Below, in pieces: positions 11,941-23,941 of a stretch of DNA of 64,000 bases. The position numbers and the translations under genes were made by a program. The notes below the pieces were generated by a model that saw nothing but the letters and a program-made list of their open reading frames with translations, made no database searches and was not told where the DNA came from. The number at the start of each line of letters is the position of its first letter. Position 1 is the stretch's first letter. This DNA comes from Amblyornis subalaris (Eukaryota; Chordata; Aves; Passeriformes; Ptilonorhynchidae), in the NCBI GenBank assembly GCA_018881555.1, contig JACAXG010000008.1, positions 10,879,316-10,943,315 of the forward strand. The letters run 5' to 3'.

Positions 11941-13739
11941 ATTTAGATTGTCAGGATTTCAGAGCCAAGTTAGCTGTGGAAGTACCAGCTGTAGCCTAAC
12001 CTGCTTTGTCTGGTGGCAGCAGCTAAATTGCTCTCTGCTGCCTTTGAAGTCAATGGTAAAAGTCTTATTGGCTTCTGTGGGAGCATTCTCAGGCCTTTGG
12101 TACGGATGATTGGAGCAAATAGCTATGGAGCACTGATAAGCCATTCTTACACTATCGCTTTCCAGGCCATAACTGCATTTTAATAGGCAAGAAATTGTCT
12201 CAGCAGCAGTCAGGGTGCAATAACAGCAAAGCCATGCGGAGCGCGCGGCAGACTGGGTCTGCACAGAAGCGACTCCTGCCATGACCACACAAAGTCATAG
12301 CCACGAGCCCAAACAGGTTTGGTGGAACTCGTGATCCAAGGGGAACACTGAGAGGCAGTCCCTTTTGTACCTTCCTGCACTCTAAAATCTACCAGGGGTC
12401 AGTTCAGTTTCTACATAGCTCCAATGTGTTTTCCCTTTTCCTATTTCGTTTAACATCATGAATGAAGGGCACGGGGCACATTAGAGTTCCCCTTTACCTA
12501 TCTATCGTGGCTTGGCTAGAATATAACATAGGTGTGGCACTGCCCCACTATCTTAGCCAAAGAACACAAAAAAAGACCAGCTGTTGAATCGCAGAAGTTA
12601 AGAAGTTACTGTAGAAAACTTGACTCACCTTTTCCAGGATAAAACCCCGTGAGATGGAGCACTCAGCAGTGGCAGTGACACAGCCCTGGTGCAGCTCAGT
12701 CCTTTTGCTTTCTCTTTTAATTTCAGTCACAATGGCAGGTAGTGGGAGCCAGGGTTGGATTTAATTTAACAGTTGTTGTGCTCTGCTGGGACAACTTCCT
12801 CTGCCTCCACATTTCCTGTCTGGAAGTTCTCCCAAAAGGATGGATTAACCAATATATGACCTGTATGGGAAATGCACTTTATTGAAGCTATTTTTCTAGG
12901 GTGGAGCTGAACAGCTGCTTAAGAGCACATAGCTGCACTATGTGAGAAATGGTAAAAACACACAAAATTAACTGTATTCAGGTACAACCAGGATGTAAGG
13001 AGGGAGACATAATTAGCTCTTACTGTGATTTTTGCCTGTGTGCAGAGGGTAGTGTCCTTGTGTGACAAAGCATGCAGGCATGGGGTGCCACAGCATGACA
13101 GTCAGCACAGGGGAAGGGGCTTTCTTGTGCCATAAACACAGACTGATTAATACCACCACGGCAGGCCCCAGCATCCTGGCAAGGACAACCCATATGACAA
13201 AGCTATNTGGGCAGAGACCCTTATCCAAAAACTGCTTCTTTTGACACGATGGAAGCAGCAAGTGACACAGTGTGGGCACTGCTGTGCCAGAGATCAAGCA
13301 CAGTTCAATCCTTTCTTCTATATAAGGCTACAGCTCTCGATACGAGCCATAAGTGTCACAGAAACAGTCCCACATGGCAAACCCTACCCATAGGCATCCC
13401 AGGTCAGACTCAGCTTTTCGGCTGTACACAGGGAGCTGTTGGCTGCTGTGAGCTGGCGCTGCCATCCATGGAGCACAGTCCCACAGGTGATGGCTTCTGT
13501 CCCAGGCCGTGAAGCATCACCTCTGAGGGGCAGCACGAGGCTGCACAGCCCAGGCACCATCAACATGAGAGATGGAAGTGCCCAGAATCTCTTCCAGAAG
13601 CCTCAGTCAAGTCCCTGCTTTCCGTTCACATCCCTTCCTCCCCGCCATGGTGGGTTAGCAGTGCAATTCAGTTATTGCAAATTTACATCAGGGCTGGAGA
13701 CACGAGAAACTGAACAGAGGCTTTAAAAGCCACTTTTTT
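11941..13739. other. Noncoding stretch, 11.9-13.7 kb
   Basis: No gene recognised. Around 12230-12260 there is a small CpG-bearing patch (GCGGAGCGCGCGGCAG) in AT-rich surroundings. One unresolved base lies near 13207. Confidence 0.55.
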
Positions 13740-14010
13740 CTTTTTTTAAAAGCCTGACATAAACCACCAGCCAGATTTACCATGAGTTTCCTGTGTGTGC
13801 ACATGAGTTATACGCACAGTAAGTGTCCCGTCATCATGAATTCTGCCGATGTGCCTCTTTAACAGCACTGATCATAGGGAATTCATTTGGTCTCCATATA
13901 GCTGTCACCTGTATTACCAGAGCGATTTCATTCTAATTTAGCATTACTTAATGGTGAAGATAAAGTTAAGTGTTAGCCGTGTGGGTCTTTTCTTGGCTTC
14001 TCTCTCTCTG
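13740..14010. promoter_or_regulatory. Candidate conserved noncoding element
   Basis: An AT-rich block with several separate core motifs: CATGAGTTATACGCAC, TGATCATAGGGAATTCATT, TTCTAATTTAGCATTACTTAA and GATAAAG. It lacks repeat similarity and retains isolated CpGs. It looks like a constrained regulatory sequence, but this is not shown. Confidence 0.3.
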
Positions 14011-14479
14011 ACACAGCAAGAGTGTGACTTCAGGGTGTTTTATGACCAATAATTCAAAAGAGCAGGGAAAAGAAGGAGCAGCAAATATCAACTGCTTGTC
14101 AATCATCCACAGTCTTTCAGCTCAAATGGTTATACCTGAACCTCTGACCTTTTCTTCTGCCATCTCTGATCCCTATGTTTGTTTGGAGTTCTTTAGGTAC
14201 TGCAACCATCAAAATATATTTTTTAAAGGTTCGGGTTTAGGAAACCTGCAGTGGTTACCCACAATGATGGGAAACTGTGGTACAGAAAGCCATACCTAAT
14301 GGCTGCAGTATAGCAGCCAAATTACAACCAGCCCTACAAGCTGGCTGAACACATGAAAATGCTGTGGGGAAATGGAGGGTTTTTATAGCATCACTTGTAC
14401 AGCAACAAGTGATTTGTCTCCCAAGCCCCTGTGCCCCCCTTCTTTTCCCCCAGCTCAGAAAGGTAATCATTCTGTATAT
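14011..14479. other. Noncoding stretch
   Basis: No gene, repeat or RNA gene recognised. Confidence 0.5.
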
Positions 14480-14860
14480 ATCACGAGCTTGTTTAAACTG
14501 GAGATGAAAAGCTACAAAAGTACAACTTAATTGAACTCTGCATTGTGTTATTACAAATGCTGCCGACCTCACTTGCAGTCCATTATCAAAGGGTTCTGCT
14601 GAATGCTTTAATTAAAGACAATAAGGCTAATAAAAAGGCATCATTTTCTTGTCTTCAGCACTGCTGGAGAGTTGGGGCTGATGAGATTATTTCCTGCTAA
14701 TGCTCTTCTGTTGTTGTTGTTTTTAAATCTCTTTCTCCCCATGGTTTGCAAATACTGTCTGAGCCTGAGTTGTACTGGAATCATTAAGAACAAGAAAAAA
14801 TCAGTTTTGCCTCTAAAATGCTCACTAATATTTGACAAGCAGAGCTCCTCTTCCTGATGA
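14480..14860. promoter_or_regulatory. Candidate conserved noncoding element
   Basis: AT-rich sequence dense in TAAT/ATTA cores: CAACTTAATTGAACTC, GCTTTAATTAAAGACAATAA (containing the palindrome CTTTAATTAAAG) and GGCTAATAAAAAGG. This pattern fits homeodomain-rich enhancers. The functional claim is inference. Confidence 0.3.
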
Positions 14861-15814
14861 TTTCTAGTGCCTTACCCTAAGTATTGCTGCCTTTTGCTGT
14901 CGGATCCAGTCCCAGTGAAGGCAGAAGCTCCCCCACACAGGCACAGGTGCACATATGGACCGATGGAAGGATGCGCTCTGCCCACGGCACCCGTTTGTGG
15001 GGAGGACGGAGTGATGGCAGTGCTGCTTGCCAGAGGGCAGGATCTAGCCCAGAGTGAGTAATGCAGCACCTCACCATCATTAACATGCTTACTAACAGCC
15101 CATATGTGCCATCTCTACTTTCATACTGATGATAGTACTAACGATACCAAGCCAGCAGTGCTTCCAAAGCCAATTAAGGCAGCCTCACTGGGCTGCTTGG
15201 TCTCTCCAGCTTTGGTCCAACAAAGCAGAAGAAGAGGAGGACAGCACAGGAAGGCATCAGTGTGGATCACCACAAGGAAGGGAAGGTTCTTAGCTGGGAC
15301 AGAAAGAGCCAAAATGCTGTGGAGAAGGGCTTTACACAAGAGNGGTGGGAAAGGTTTGCAGCAGGACAGCTCTGCTCATCTGGCCATAGGGAAATGTGCT
15401 GAGGGATAAGGTAGGCAGGATGTTCTCAGCCTCTGGATGCACAGGGAGGACACACCAGTCCCTGTCTGCATCCTTCAGCCTTCAAGGACATCTGCATGTC
15501 CTTGACCTTGTCCACTCCATGCATTCCTCGGTCTTTGGCAAATAGCACAAACACAACAGGGGTGCAAAAAGGGCAATGGGAATGGCCTGGTGCTCACTGC
15601 GTGGATGTGTTTACAGAACAGGCACATCCACCCACCAGCACACAGGCTGAGCCTAGCAACTGCCCATGCACTGGCCACAAAACAGTTAAAACTTTGCTAA
15701 CAATCCAGGCCATANTTGAACAAGAGACCTAATGGCAATTGGCATTGTAGCCCTGCTGTGAATAAGCCAAACCATCCAGTCCTACTGTGATTAAAAACTC
15801 CTTCTTGGATTAAG
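14861..15814. other. Noncoding stretch
   Basis: GC-richer first half with overlapping short open frames on both strands and no motif. Unresolved bases near 15343 and 15715. Confidence 0.5.
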
Positions 15815-15895
15815 GACCAAGCAGCCAGATGCTAAGTAACTGAACTTTGCCCCTGCAAGGAGGAGAGCAAAGAACTAACCACTGAGCCAGCCCAG
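15815..15895 (-). mobile_element. tRNA-derived SINE trace
   Basis: On the minus strand the block opens with GGCTGGCTCAGTGGTTAG, a near-perfect Pol III A box (plus strand 15875-15889). About 35 bases on it reads GGGGCAAAGTTCAGTTACTTAGC, resembling the 'gggcaagttacttaac' core of MIR-type SINEs. The part between, where the B box should be, is missing or eroded. It is probably an old internally deleted SINE, although a chance A box cannot be excluded. Confidence 0.42.
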
Positions 15896-18800
15896 TTTGC
15901 CAAGACTTTTATAGGGAAGGAACTTTTACAATTAAATACAGCAAAAGGTTTCTTCCACTGTGAGCCTCTGAACACAGGTTGAAAGAAGCAAAGTCGAACG
16001 TGGAAGCCAAGTTAAGGAAGGAAAAAAAAAAATGAAAAAGTCTTGATCTGAAGGTTGCAGGCTCAAAGTAGCTCGAAACCCCATCAAGTGACTGAATGGG
16101 AACAGCGAGAGGCGGGCAAAGACCACAACTCCTCCCTGGGTAAAGGATGAAGCTGTAATGTGGAGCAGACTGACCTAGTTACATATTTCTCCTTCGCTCC
16201 CCCTTTCTCTCACTACAGTTGCCAGGCTGGCATGTTGCAAAGCAAATTGTAAATGAAGTTTCTGCCATCTAAGCCAAGACAAGGAGAAACCAGGAGCTCT
16301 GTAGATGTAGGCATCTCCAGCAGTATCATCTCAGGTCTCCTTGGAGGAAAGGCACTTGCCTGTGCCACATCGCCCCATCCAAGGTGACTCTCTCCAGTAC
16401 GTCCTTCCCATCCATCTTTCCTTTGTGTGTCAACAGCTGCCTGTCGTTTTCGGCACAGTAGGGAAATGACCCACAACCCGGTGACATTTGCAGCTTCGTC
16501 CTCCTGAGCACAGGAGGCACATGTTAATTAAACAAACTTTCTCCATCCTTCTGGTTTGCAGTTCAAGCCAGGGAGCCTTCCCTTGGGTTGGGAGGGTCCT
16601 GCAGCACCCGCTGGGGGAGAGGTACTGCACAAAACAGAGCTGCCCTGGACTATTAAAAAGCCAGCAAGTATAGGGGTGACATGGTGCTATCAGGTANGGA
16701 GATGCCATATGCAAGTGCTGCTGATTCCCTTAATTCTCATAGAGTTGGGAATAGGGAGAAGAGGCNCAGTGTCTTTCACTCGCTGAGTGTTCTGACACAG
16801 CTGGGAGCCCTCTGACAGCCTTAACTTTCATGCCCAGACACACCCCTATGCTACNGGAGAGGGGCAGCAAGCACAACTCGAGGGCCATTGTGAGGCCCTG
16901 CTCCTCTCTGCGTTTGGGTACAGCATCNGTGCAAAGCCAGCTCCCAAACCGCACCTGGATTTTCCCAACGCATGGCAGAGCTTATCTGGCTGAGGCACGT
17001 GGTGGCACACAAGGCACACATCAGGCTGAGCTGGCACAGCTCACACCATGCTCCTTCAGCANGCTCTGGAGGTCAGCAGGCTGCCAGGGATCCCAGGTGG
17101 GATTGTGGGATTTGGTCCCTTTTGTACCCCAAGGATAGCCGAGGATACCCGTGCATGCTGAACTAGTGAGTGTCTGGAGGCCAGGAAGTTGGGAGAAGCA
17201 CACAAGATCTGGATCCATTCACGGCAAATCTCCAAAGGATCCGATATTGCTGCAGGCTGACAAGCCGGACAACCTTAAACCATAACCCACCAAGCTGAGA
17301 TGGGGTGCAGGGAAAGCTCTGCTCTTGCTGAGCAATTAGATAAAGAAGCAGCTGCCAGGAGAGGCAAGAGAAACTACCAAGGGAAGCATTTCCAAAAGAT
17401 GAGCAAACCCTTTGGGGAAGACAGTATTTTGGAAGAATCGATGCTAAATGTAGGAGCTTTAATGACTTGTGGGGAGTCTCCAGTCTATAACTTCAAACTG
17501 GAAATGAGGGNGAAAGAACACTGAAACCTTCTGAACTTTTCACCATTCAAAACTACTGATGGGTCTTTTTTTTTGCTCAGGAGTATTTTTGATATGTGCT
17601 CGTCTCATTTTCAATGAAAAAATGCCTCGACAGGGAGAACTGGAGATGATTGTGAGGAGATTGATGCCCTCAGTCACAGCTACCCCCTCCAGCTGAAACA
17701 GGGGAGCTCCAGAAAAGGAGTGGTGCAGATGCTGAGGCAGATGCTCAGCAAATGTGAAGCCAGGCAGAGTTCATTTGGTAAACAGTTGCTGTGACCCCAC
17801 TTTTCAGCATCACTCACTCACTTAAAGCCCCGCTCCTGCCTCATCATCACTTTCAGAATAGGGTGAAAGAATTCTGCCTGTGTGTGTGGGTTTGTGTCTC
17901 TGAACTAGCTGAGGTGATCCAAGGTCCTGTGGACAACCTGGTAGAGCAATTTTTCCAGTACACCAAGTAAGCATTGCTGTCATGGATATATTTTTCCATG
18001 CCTCAGCAGTCCTGAGGATTCGACACTACAAGAAGATTTACCCAACGCAAGGCTCCATCCCACCCTCTCTCCTCTCAGACATGTTTCACAACCCAAAACA
18101 CGTCCACAAGTGCAGTGTCACAGCCATCCTACAGTGTCACACCTAACCTACAGCAAGGCCAGTGCTCTGCTTTGTCAGCTGAGGCTGCTGGAACACACGA
18201 GGGGAGCAGTGCCCTGAAGGAGGGAGAAGGGTCTGGGGCTGCCAGAGCCCGCATCCCACTGCCCAGTTCCNCTTCCAAGGATTGATGAGAGACCTTCAGA
18301 CAGACACAGCAGGGCTGTCACTCTCATCAAGCAGGAGGGTAATTAGGGAGCCTGTGCTATTTGAAAGCTGCCACACGCTTCCTCCACACAGGGAATTCCA
18401 TGTCCCAGCAGCACAGGAGCAAACCCACCCCCTTCCCTGACCACTGCCCCAAATGAAAGCTTTGGAGCCAGCAGTCATTTCACAGAGGTCAGTGGCTGGT
18501 CATCACTTTCCAGCCTCCCCAATCCACAATTTGCTCTACGAGAATCTTGAACAGAGCAAAAAGGGTAGGTCATTGCAGATGTGTTCTCAGGAAGAGATAA
18601 ACCCATTCCATGTATTAGTAAGCTCCACAATCACCGCTGCTGGAAGCTGGGTTTATGAGAACTGGGTCCTTTGTAAGAGCTGCACAAACACACTGTGGAG
18701 TGAATACCAACTTCAATAAGTGAAACCNAAGATTTGTACCAAAGAAAACAGTATGATGCATAAACTGAGTATGATTTGCCTCAAATCTCAGCTTTGGGGG

Positions 18801-19339
18801 GGAAGTAAAACAAAACAACATGCACTGTGGGGCAACTACAAACGACTCATTCAATCCTGACAGGAATTTAGTTTAAACTGAGCTCTTATTTGACCCTTTT
18901 ATTTTCTTTTTTTAAAAAGGTCCTTTTTCTCATTTTAAGTGAAAAAGACTATGCCAAAATGTAAGTTTAGCGTGTAAAGATTTTGTCTCAGAAAGTTTCA
19001 CCTGGTAAAGAAAAGACACGTCCTATCCTGAAAACTCCAAACCAACCCTTCCAGTCTCTGTGACCCCCCTCCCTGCATCCCTCACCAGTGACACGCCCTG
19101 ACTCCAATTCGGGAGCTGTTTCCATCCTCCTGTAACTCCACTAACTGGCAAATTTACTGTGCACTACACNTATTTTACCCATGTCTGCAAGAACCAGATT
19201 TTCTGTTCTCTTCACTCCTTTCTCTGCCCCTTCTGCTCCCCAGTCCCCCCCNTCTGCCTTTCTGCTTAGAAGTCCCAAACGCACACAAATACGCCTCTAC
19301 TTCATCTGCAACATCTGTACANCTTGACCAGTTTCCTCA
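15896..19339. other. Noncoding stretch, 15.9-19.3 kb
   Basis: No gene recognised. A tRNA-like B box (GGTTGCAGGCTCAAAG, near 16052) has no partner. Several open frames near 16.4-17.1 kb overlap on both strands and are broken by unresolved bases. An AT-rich tract lies near 18880-18970. Confidence 0.55.
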
Positions 19340-19620
19340 GTATTTTTTAATATGTACAAACTCAACAAATAATGCAAATGAGCCACCACTTAATTATTTC
19401 CTCAGCTTGCCGCTCAAGGAGCAATTTGGAGTGAGGGCCGGAGGTGGCGAGAGGCAGCACTGCTGCTCCCCCTGCNTCCCACCGACCCACCCTCCAGCTT
19501 TCCAGAGAAGACTCACTTCACAAAATTTAATTACTCTGCTAACATGTCCCATATGCTCTGTGGCAGGCAGGGAAGGCTTTAATTACATCTGCTCTAGACT
19601 TGCTGGGGAGCCCTGATTCC
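19340..19620. promoter_or_regulatory. Candidate conserved noncoding element
   Basis: An AT-rich left part (TTTTTAATATGTACAAAC, AATAATGCAAATGAGCCACC with an octamer-like ATGCAAAT, CTTAATTATTTCC) is followed by a short GC patch and then CACAAAATTTAATTACTCTG. ATGCAAAT is the POU octamer consensus. No repeat similarity is seen. Confidence 0.33.
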
Positions 19621-21559
19621 CCATCTCGCAGGGACCCAACACAGCACCGTAGGGATGCGGGTGCTGCCAGAACCAAAGTGGTGGCTCAGCGTCAGGCCCT
19701 GCGTACCAAAATGCCTTCTTTTTTCTCTTTCTGCCCCTACACACACATCCATAACTAATGGTAGGGCTGCAGCAAGAGAGGGTTCTACTCTCTGGAGGAA
19801 AAGAATTCATCCCTCTTACAAAATGCCGACCATCACTGTTAATGAACTGATTAACAATCACTAATGATTAGAAAGCCCTTCCACACCATTGCTCATTTGT
19901 ATGGCAGTTAAGAGACATCATCTCTCGTTTGAAAAGTGGAGGACAAAACCTATCCCCAGCTGGCCTTCCTCTTCCATCCTCCCAACACAGCAGCACCCCA
20001 NGGAGTTGGCTTTTCCCCTCCTTCTCCCACCCCATTTTACTTTTCATTTTCGCAGCTGCCTCTGCAATTGCTACTTTCATAGCCAGCGGGTGTTGCTGAG
20101 GTGGCAGGTAGTCAAAACCATTTTGGGGCACAATACATCAGGTGGTAGACAAGGAGCAGGCAGGAATTTGTTTGACGTGACATTGTTATGCAAAGANGCT
20201 CACGGTTCCCGAGGCTCTTCATGCAACTGGATGGCATTTTCTGGAGACAGAAATCCTGCTTTAGGGGAAGAAGGGCTGGAGGCAGGGGAAATCCTTTCAT
20301 TCAGGATCGTGTTTAAGTGTGAGAGCAGAATATCTATTGTTGTCCCTACGCTTTTAAAGTGGTTTGTGGCTTATATGATCCAGCCTGTAATCTGTTCCAC
20401 ATCTTATGCTGCCTTGAATTTGATCAAGCCACATCTGAATGGTGATAGACTGCTCTGCCGACTGCCTTGTGGTGAACCATCTCCCACCAGCTACAGCTAG
20501 TGTTTTGAACAAGGGCCAGTCATTATTGTTTGCAAACTCTTCAGGCAGAGGGGCAATTTCCAAGAACATTGTGGGTAGGAGATATTCCACAGAAGATGCC
20601 TTTGAAGTGAATTTTCCAAGTGTGGGGTATGAGTGTACATGTACACACAATTTGTTTGGTAAACTCCCTGTGCTTCCTCCCTCAAAGATTCAGCCGCAGG
20701 GTCACGGTTTGAAGNAGGAATAGCACTGCTTTCCCAGGGATGAAGGATTGTGCCAGGGTCGTGCACAGGCTGTAGATTTCTAAGCCCCATTGTACCCATC
20801 TACAGCATCCATCAGCTTTCCTGCTGCATTAGGGAATCCCTGAGCCAGCCATACTGGAATCACAGTTTGGCAGCAGCAGAGAGGTGCAGGCAGTGATGTG
20901 CTGAGCAGCGGGAGAAGAGCAGGGTGGGAGGCCTTTCCTCAGAGCTGCATTCTTTGCCTTCTTGCATGAACTGCTTTGCCTNAAGAACAGTGCCTAGTCC
21001 ATGTTTTCCAAGTGGTTTTGTTCCTATGGAGACACAGCAAGCTTCATGGGAGCTTGCTTTTCCCCCTGCACTAAGTGGAGTCTTGCCCCATGAGCAAGCT
21101 CTGGAGTATTGAGAGCAAGGCTCGTGGCTTGTGGCATCATCTCCCATCCCCCCTGTCCCTCTCTGCTCTGGAGCTGCTACACAGAGCATGAAATGAGCAC
21201 ATGCTCCAGCTCCACATCACCGATTTCTCCTGTGAGAGGGAGATAATCCACGAAGCACTCGGNGGAAGGGTGGCACAATGCATTCTCCTCCAGCAGATGT
21301 TCATCCCAATGCCCTTCTTTCTCCGCCTGAGGTCCCAGTGTGGTCTCACACATGGAGTATTCCTTCAGGAGGCACCAGCCTACTCCCTTCCATTCCCAAG
21401 AGTACCTACATTGCATTAAGGTTATCCAGGTTCCATGCCAAGGAATGAACATGTGGCTTGTCCAGCTTCACTCTAAGGTCTGTATAGAAGCCAGTTCCAT
21501 TTTCAGGACCATCATTGTTTCTTTTTAGCCTAGAGCCTAAAATTACCACTACTCAAACT
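19621..21559. other. Noncoding stretch, 19.6-21.6 kb
   Basis: A roughly 200-codon open frame on the plus strand (19889-20500) contains two unresolved bases, has antisense frames across it and shows no recognisable domain; I do not call it a gene. No repeats seen. Confidence 0.55.
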
Positions 21560-21631
21560 GAGGGAAAGGAAGGAAAGAGGAGGGGAGGAAAAGAAAAGGG
21601 AGTAAAGGGAACAGACAGAGAGTGAAGCCAG
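21560..21631. repeat. Purine-rich low-complexity tract
   Basis: About 70 bases almost wholly A and G on the plus strand (GGAAAGGAAGGAAAGAGGAG and similar). It is simple polypurine sequence with mirror character, of no known gene. Confidence 0.7.
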
Positions 21632-23639
21632 CACTTGGNACATCGCAGGTAGAAAAGGTCAGGCTGCACTTTTGAATGCCTCATCCCTTTATTTAGGTTC
21701 ATGGAAATGGGAGATCCTGCCCTTCTCTGTTTTATGCATTTCAGTAGTGTTGCTGTCCCTACAGTGAATCAAATTGATTTAGGCCAGTCCCTCAGTTCAA
21801 TTTCTAGGGCTGTTCAGCCAGGACTCCCTAATCTGTGAACAGGATTTCATTGTGGCTGGGCACTCCTGATCCTTCAATTTATTGCTTGGCATTAAATTGG
21901 GCTCCAGTGATGCAGGGCCACTTAGATTATGTGTCTGAAAGATCAGGCAACTGCAGCTCAAGCAGTGGGAAGATAGAGGAATTCCTGCGGAAGTGAGTCT
22001 CCCTCCCCAAGTGAAAATAATCCTGTGACACCCTGCCTGTGTGATCCAAAGGGCTGTGGCTTTGAGGTCAGGATGAAATCTCATTCAGGAAGAAAAAGAA
22101 ATAAATTATCGTGAAAAGTTAGTTTGCAATTAAAGGAAGCATTTCTTTCTAAAGTGCCTGTTCCTCACATGCAACAATGGAATGAACTGAGCAGCTGGAG
22201 TTGTTTCAGCCTCCAAGTCTGTTTTTCCATTTTGGAGGGCAGGAACTTCTGCAAAAATATCCCACAGGTTTGTTGGGGTTTTTTCCGTTCCTGGGGGAGA
22301 GGCACACAATANAAAACGACCTAATTATAGAAGCAATGCTTGGAAATAGAAATTTCAAATCCAATATTATGTCATGGCCTTAAACCAGAGCTTATCACTT
22401 CCAGGCATAAAGAGATGCTGCAGCCACCGCTGAGACATACCGGACTTATCCTGGTTGATGCTGGGAGCTGGGTGGGCAGGTCTGAGCTGTGGTAAAGGAA
22501 TTTGTCTCCTTCCTGTCTGAGAGCAGAGCATGTCTCCCTAGCATGTATTTTAAGAGCAACCAGGACTGCACAAGCTCAGCCTTCGGCAGGACCTGCCAGT
22601 CCTTTGGTAGTGTGTTTTATCCATGACCTCAAAGCACTGAGCAACACACACCAGCCAAATAGGGCTGGCAAACTTTTCAATCCTAAATATTTGAGATATT
22701 CAGGGGGCTTCCTGAGCAAGTAGCTTGCCAGAGCAATATCATCTGCTGCTGTGAGATGTGTGCCCTGAGGTACAGCAAGAAAACATGTGGAGATGCTCAG
22801 GAATGTGGAGCCAGCTGGGATGTTCTGCCTAGGAGCATGCAGTCTGATCCCTGCTAGCATTTGGGCATGGCCCCTAGGCTGAGCCAACTTCCAGAAGGTG
22901 TCCAGGGACATCCTGGAGACAATCCAAGACAAAGTCAGGAAGCAACTTCACAAAGGATCAGCCTGGACAATGGGACCCCTTCCTATGGCAGCCCAGCAGA
23001 GCTGTCTGCCCCCTCCAGCCTCCCTCTCTCCCTGGAGCTGACCCCCAGCACAGCTGTACCCAGGCAACCTCCCCTCCTCGTGGGTGATTTCCTAGGCCCT
23101 GTATTGTTTCAAGGAAATACGTATTTGGCAGCTCATGTTTTCCAAAACGCCAGCCAGCAAGGATGGAAATAGCATTTTTTCCCGAAGAGCCTTTCTCCAC
23201 TATGTCATGAGGTAAATATCCAGGGTGTGTTTCCTCACCCTTAATATGAAAGGCTGCTGCATACAGAGAGGGTAGGAGGGTTTGGCAACAGACCTCAAGG
23301 GTCCAGTACGTCAGGGTAGCAGAGGCAAACCAGCCTCAGGGTCACTGCAAAGAGCCCCAGGGTCAGCCCAGGCAGAGCTGCACAAACCCAAGAAAACACA
23401 CATCCCCACTACTGCACCTTGCTGCTCTGCCTATAAAATCAAGGGAGGGCTCTGGGAAGGAGGTCTCTCTGGTGCACAGGGTCCCTCACAGCCCGGGAGA
23501 TGAGCACCCCCAAGAGCCACTNGCCCCTTGGCAGTGGAGCTAGGGGCAGGTTGTGCCTCGTGCCCCCTTTCCATGCCCTATCGACTGGACACCACTGTGC
23601 TGCCTTCTGGAGCACAATCAATAAGCAGAGACAGGCACT
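21632..23639. other. Noncoding stretch, 21.6-23.6 kb
   Basis: No gene or repeat family recognised. The part from about 22860 to 23560 is GC-richer and carries overlapping open frames on both strands without motifs. Confidence 0.55.
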
Positions 23640-23905
23640 ACTGTTAAATTATCCCGCCGGCCTCCTGGTGATCTAATAGACTCTCCAGTAAGGTCTTATT
23701 AAATTCCAAGCCAAACTGCATCCAGTTACAGTAATTACTGAATATTTAAGAAACAGCAATTGGCTATTTAGAGCACACTAACAAATATTTCATGGAAAAT
23801 TTCATGCTCTTTAATTACTGTGCAATACCTATCCTTTTGGTGACACCCTCCAGCCTGGATTTATGTGTTAATTTGCATCTGCTCTTCTATGTTTCAGCAT
23901 TTTAG
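23640..23905. promoter_or_regulatory. Candidate conserved noncoding element
   Basis: A long AT-rich block with distinct cores: GGTCTTATTAAATTCC, ACAGTAATTACTGAATATTT (AGTAATTACT is a perfect palindrome), CTAACAAATATTTCATGG, CTCTTTAATTACTGTGC and GTGTTAATTTGCATCTG. The density of TAATTA and TAAT cores with no repeat similarity makes it one of the stronger enhancer candidates here. Confidence 0.38.
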
Positions 23906-23920
23906 AAAAGCGGAGAAATT

Positions 23921-23941
23921 AAAAATAAATAAATAAATAAA
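23921..23941. repeat. (AAAT)n microsatellite
   Basis: About four tetranucleotide units of AAAT/AATA after a short A-run. No TSD or SINE body is attached, so it is a simple repeat and not a retroposon tail. Confidence 0.8.

Noticed and set aside
12751..12775. GGGTTGGATTTAATT taken as a CR1 tail
   Set aside because: Only the GGGTTGGA part fits; there is no octamer repeat and no further CR1 similarity on either side.
16040..16080. Possible tRNA B box (GGTTGCAGGCTCAAAG)
   Set aside because: No A box or pairing arms at tRNA distance; it is most likely chance.
19889..20500. Plus-strand open frame of 203 codons
   Set aside because: Contains two unresolved bases that may hide stops, has antisense frames across it, and no motif is seen.
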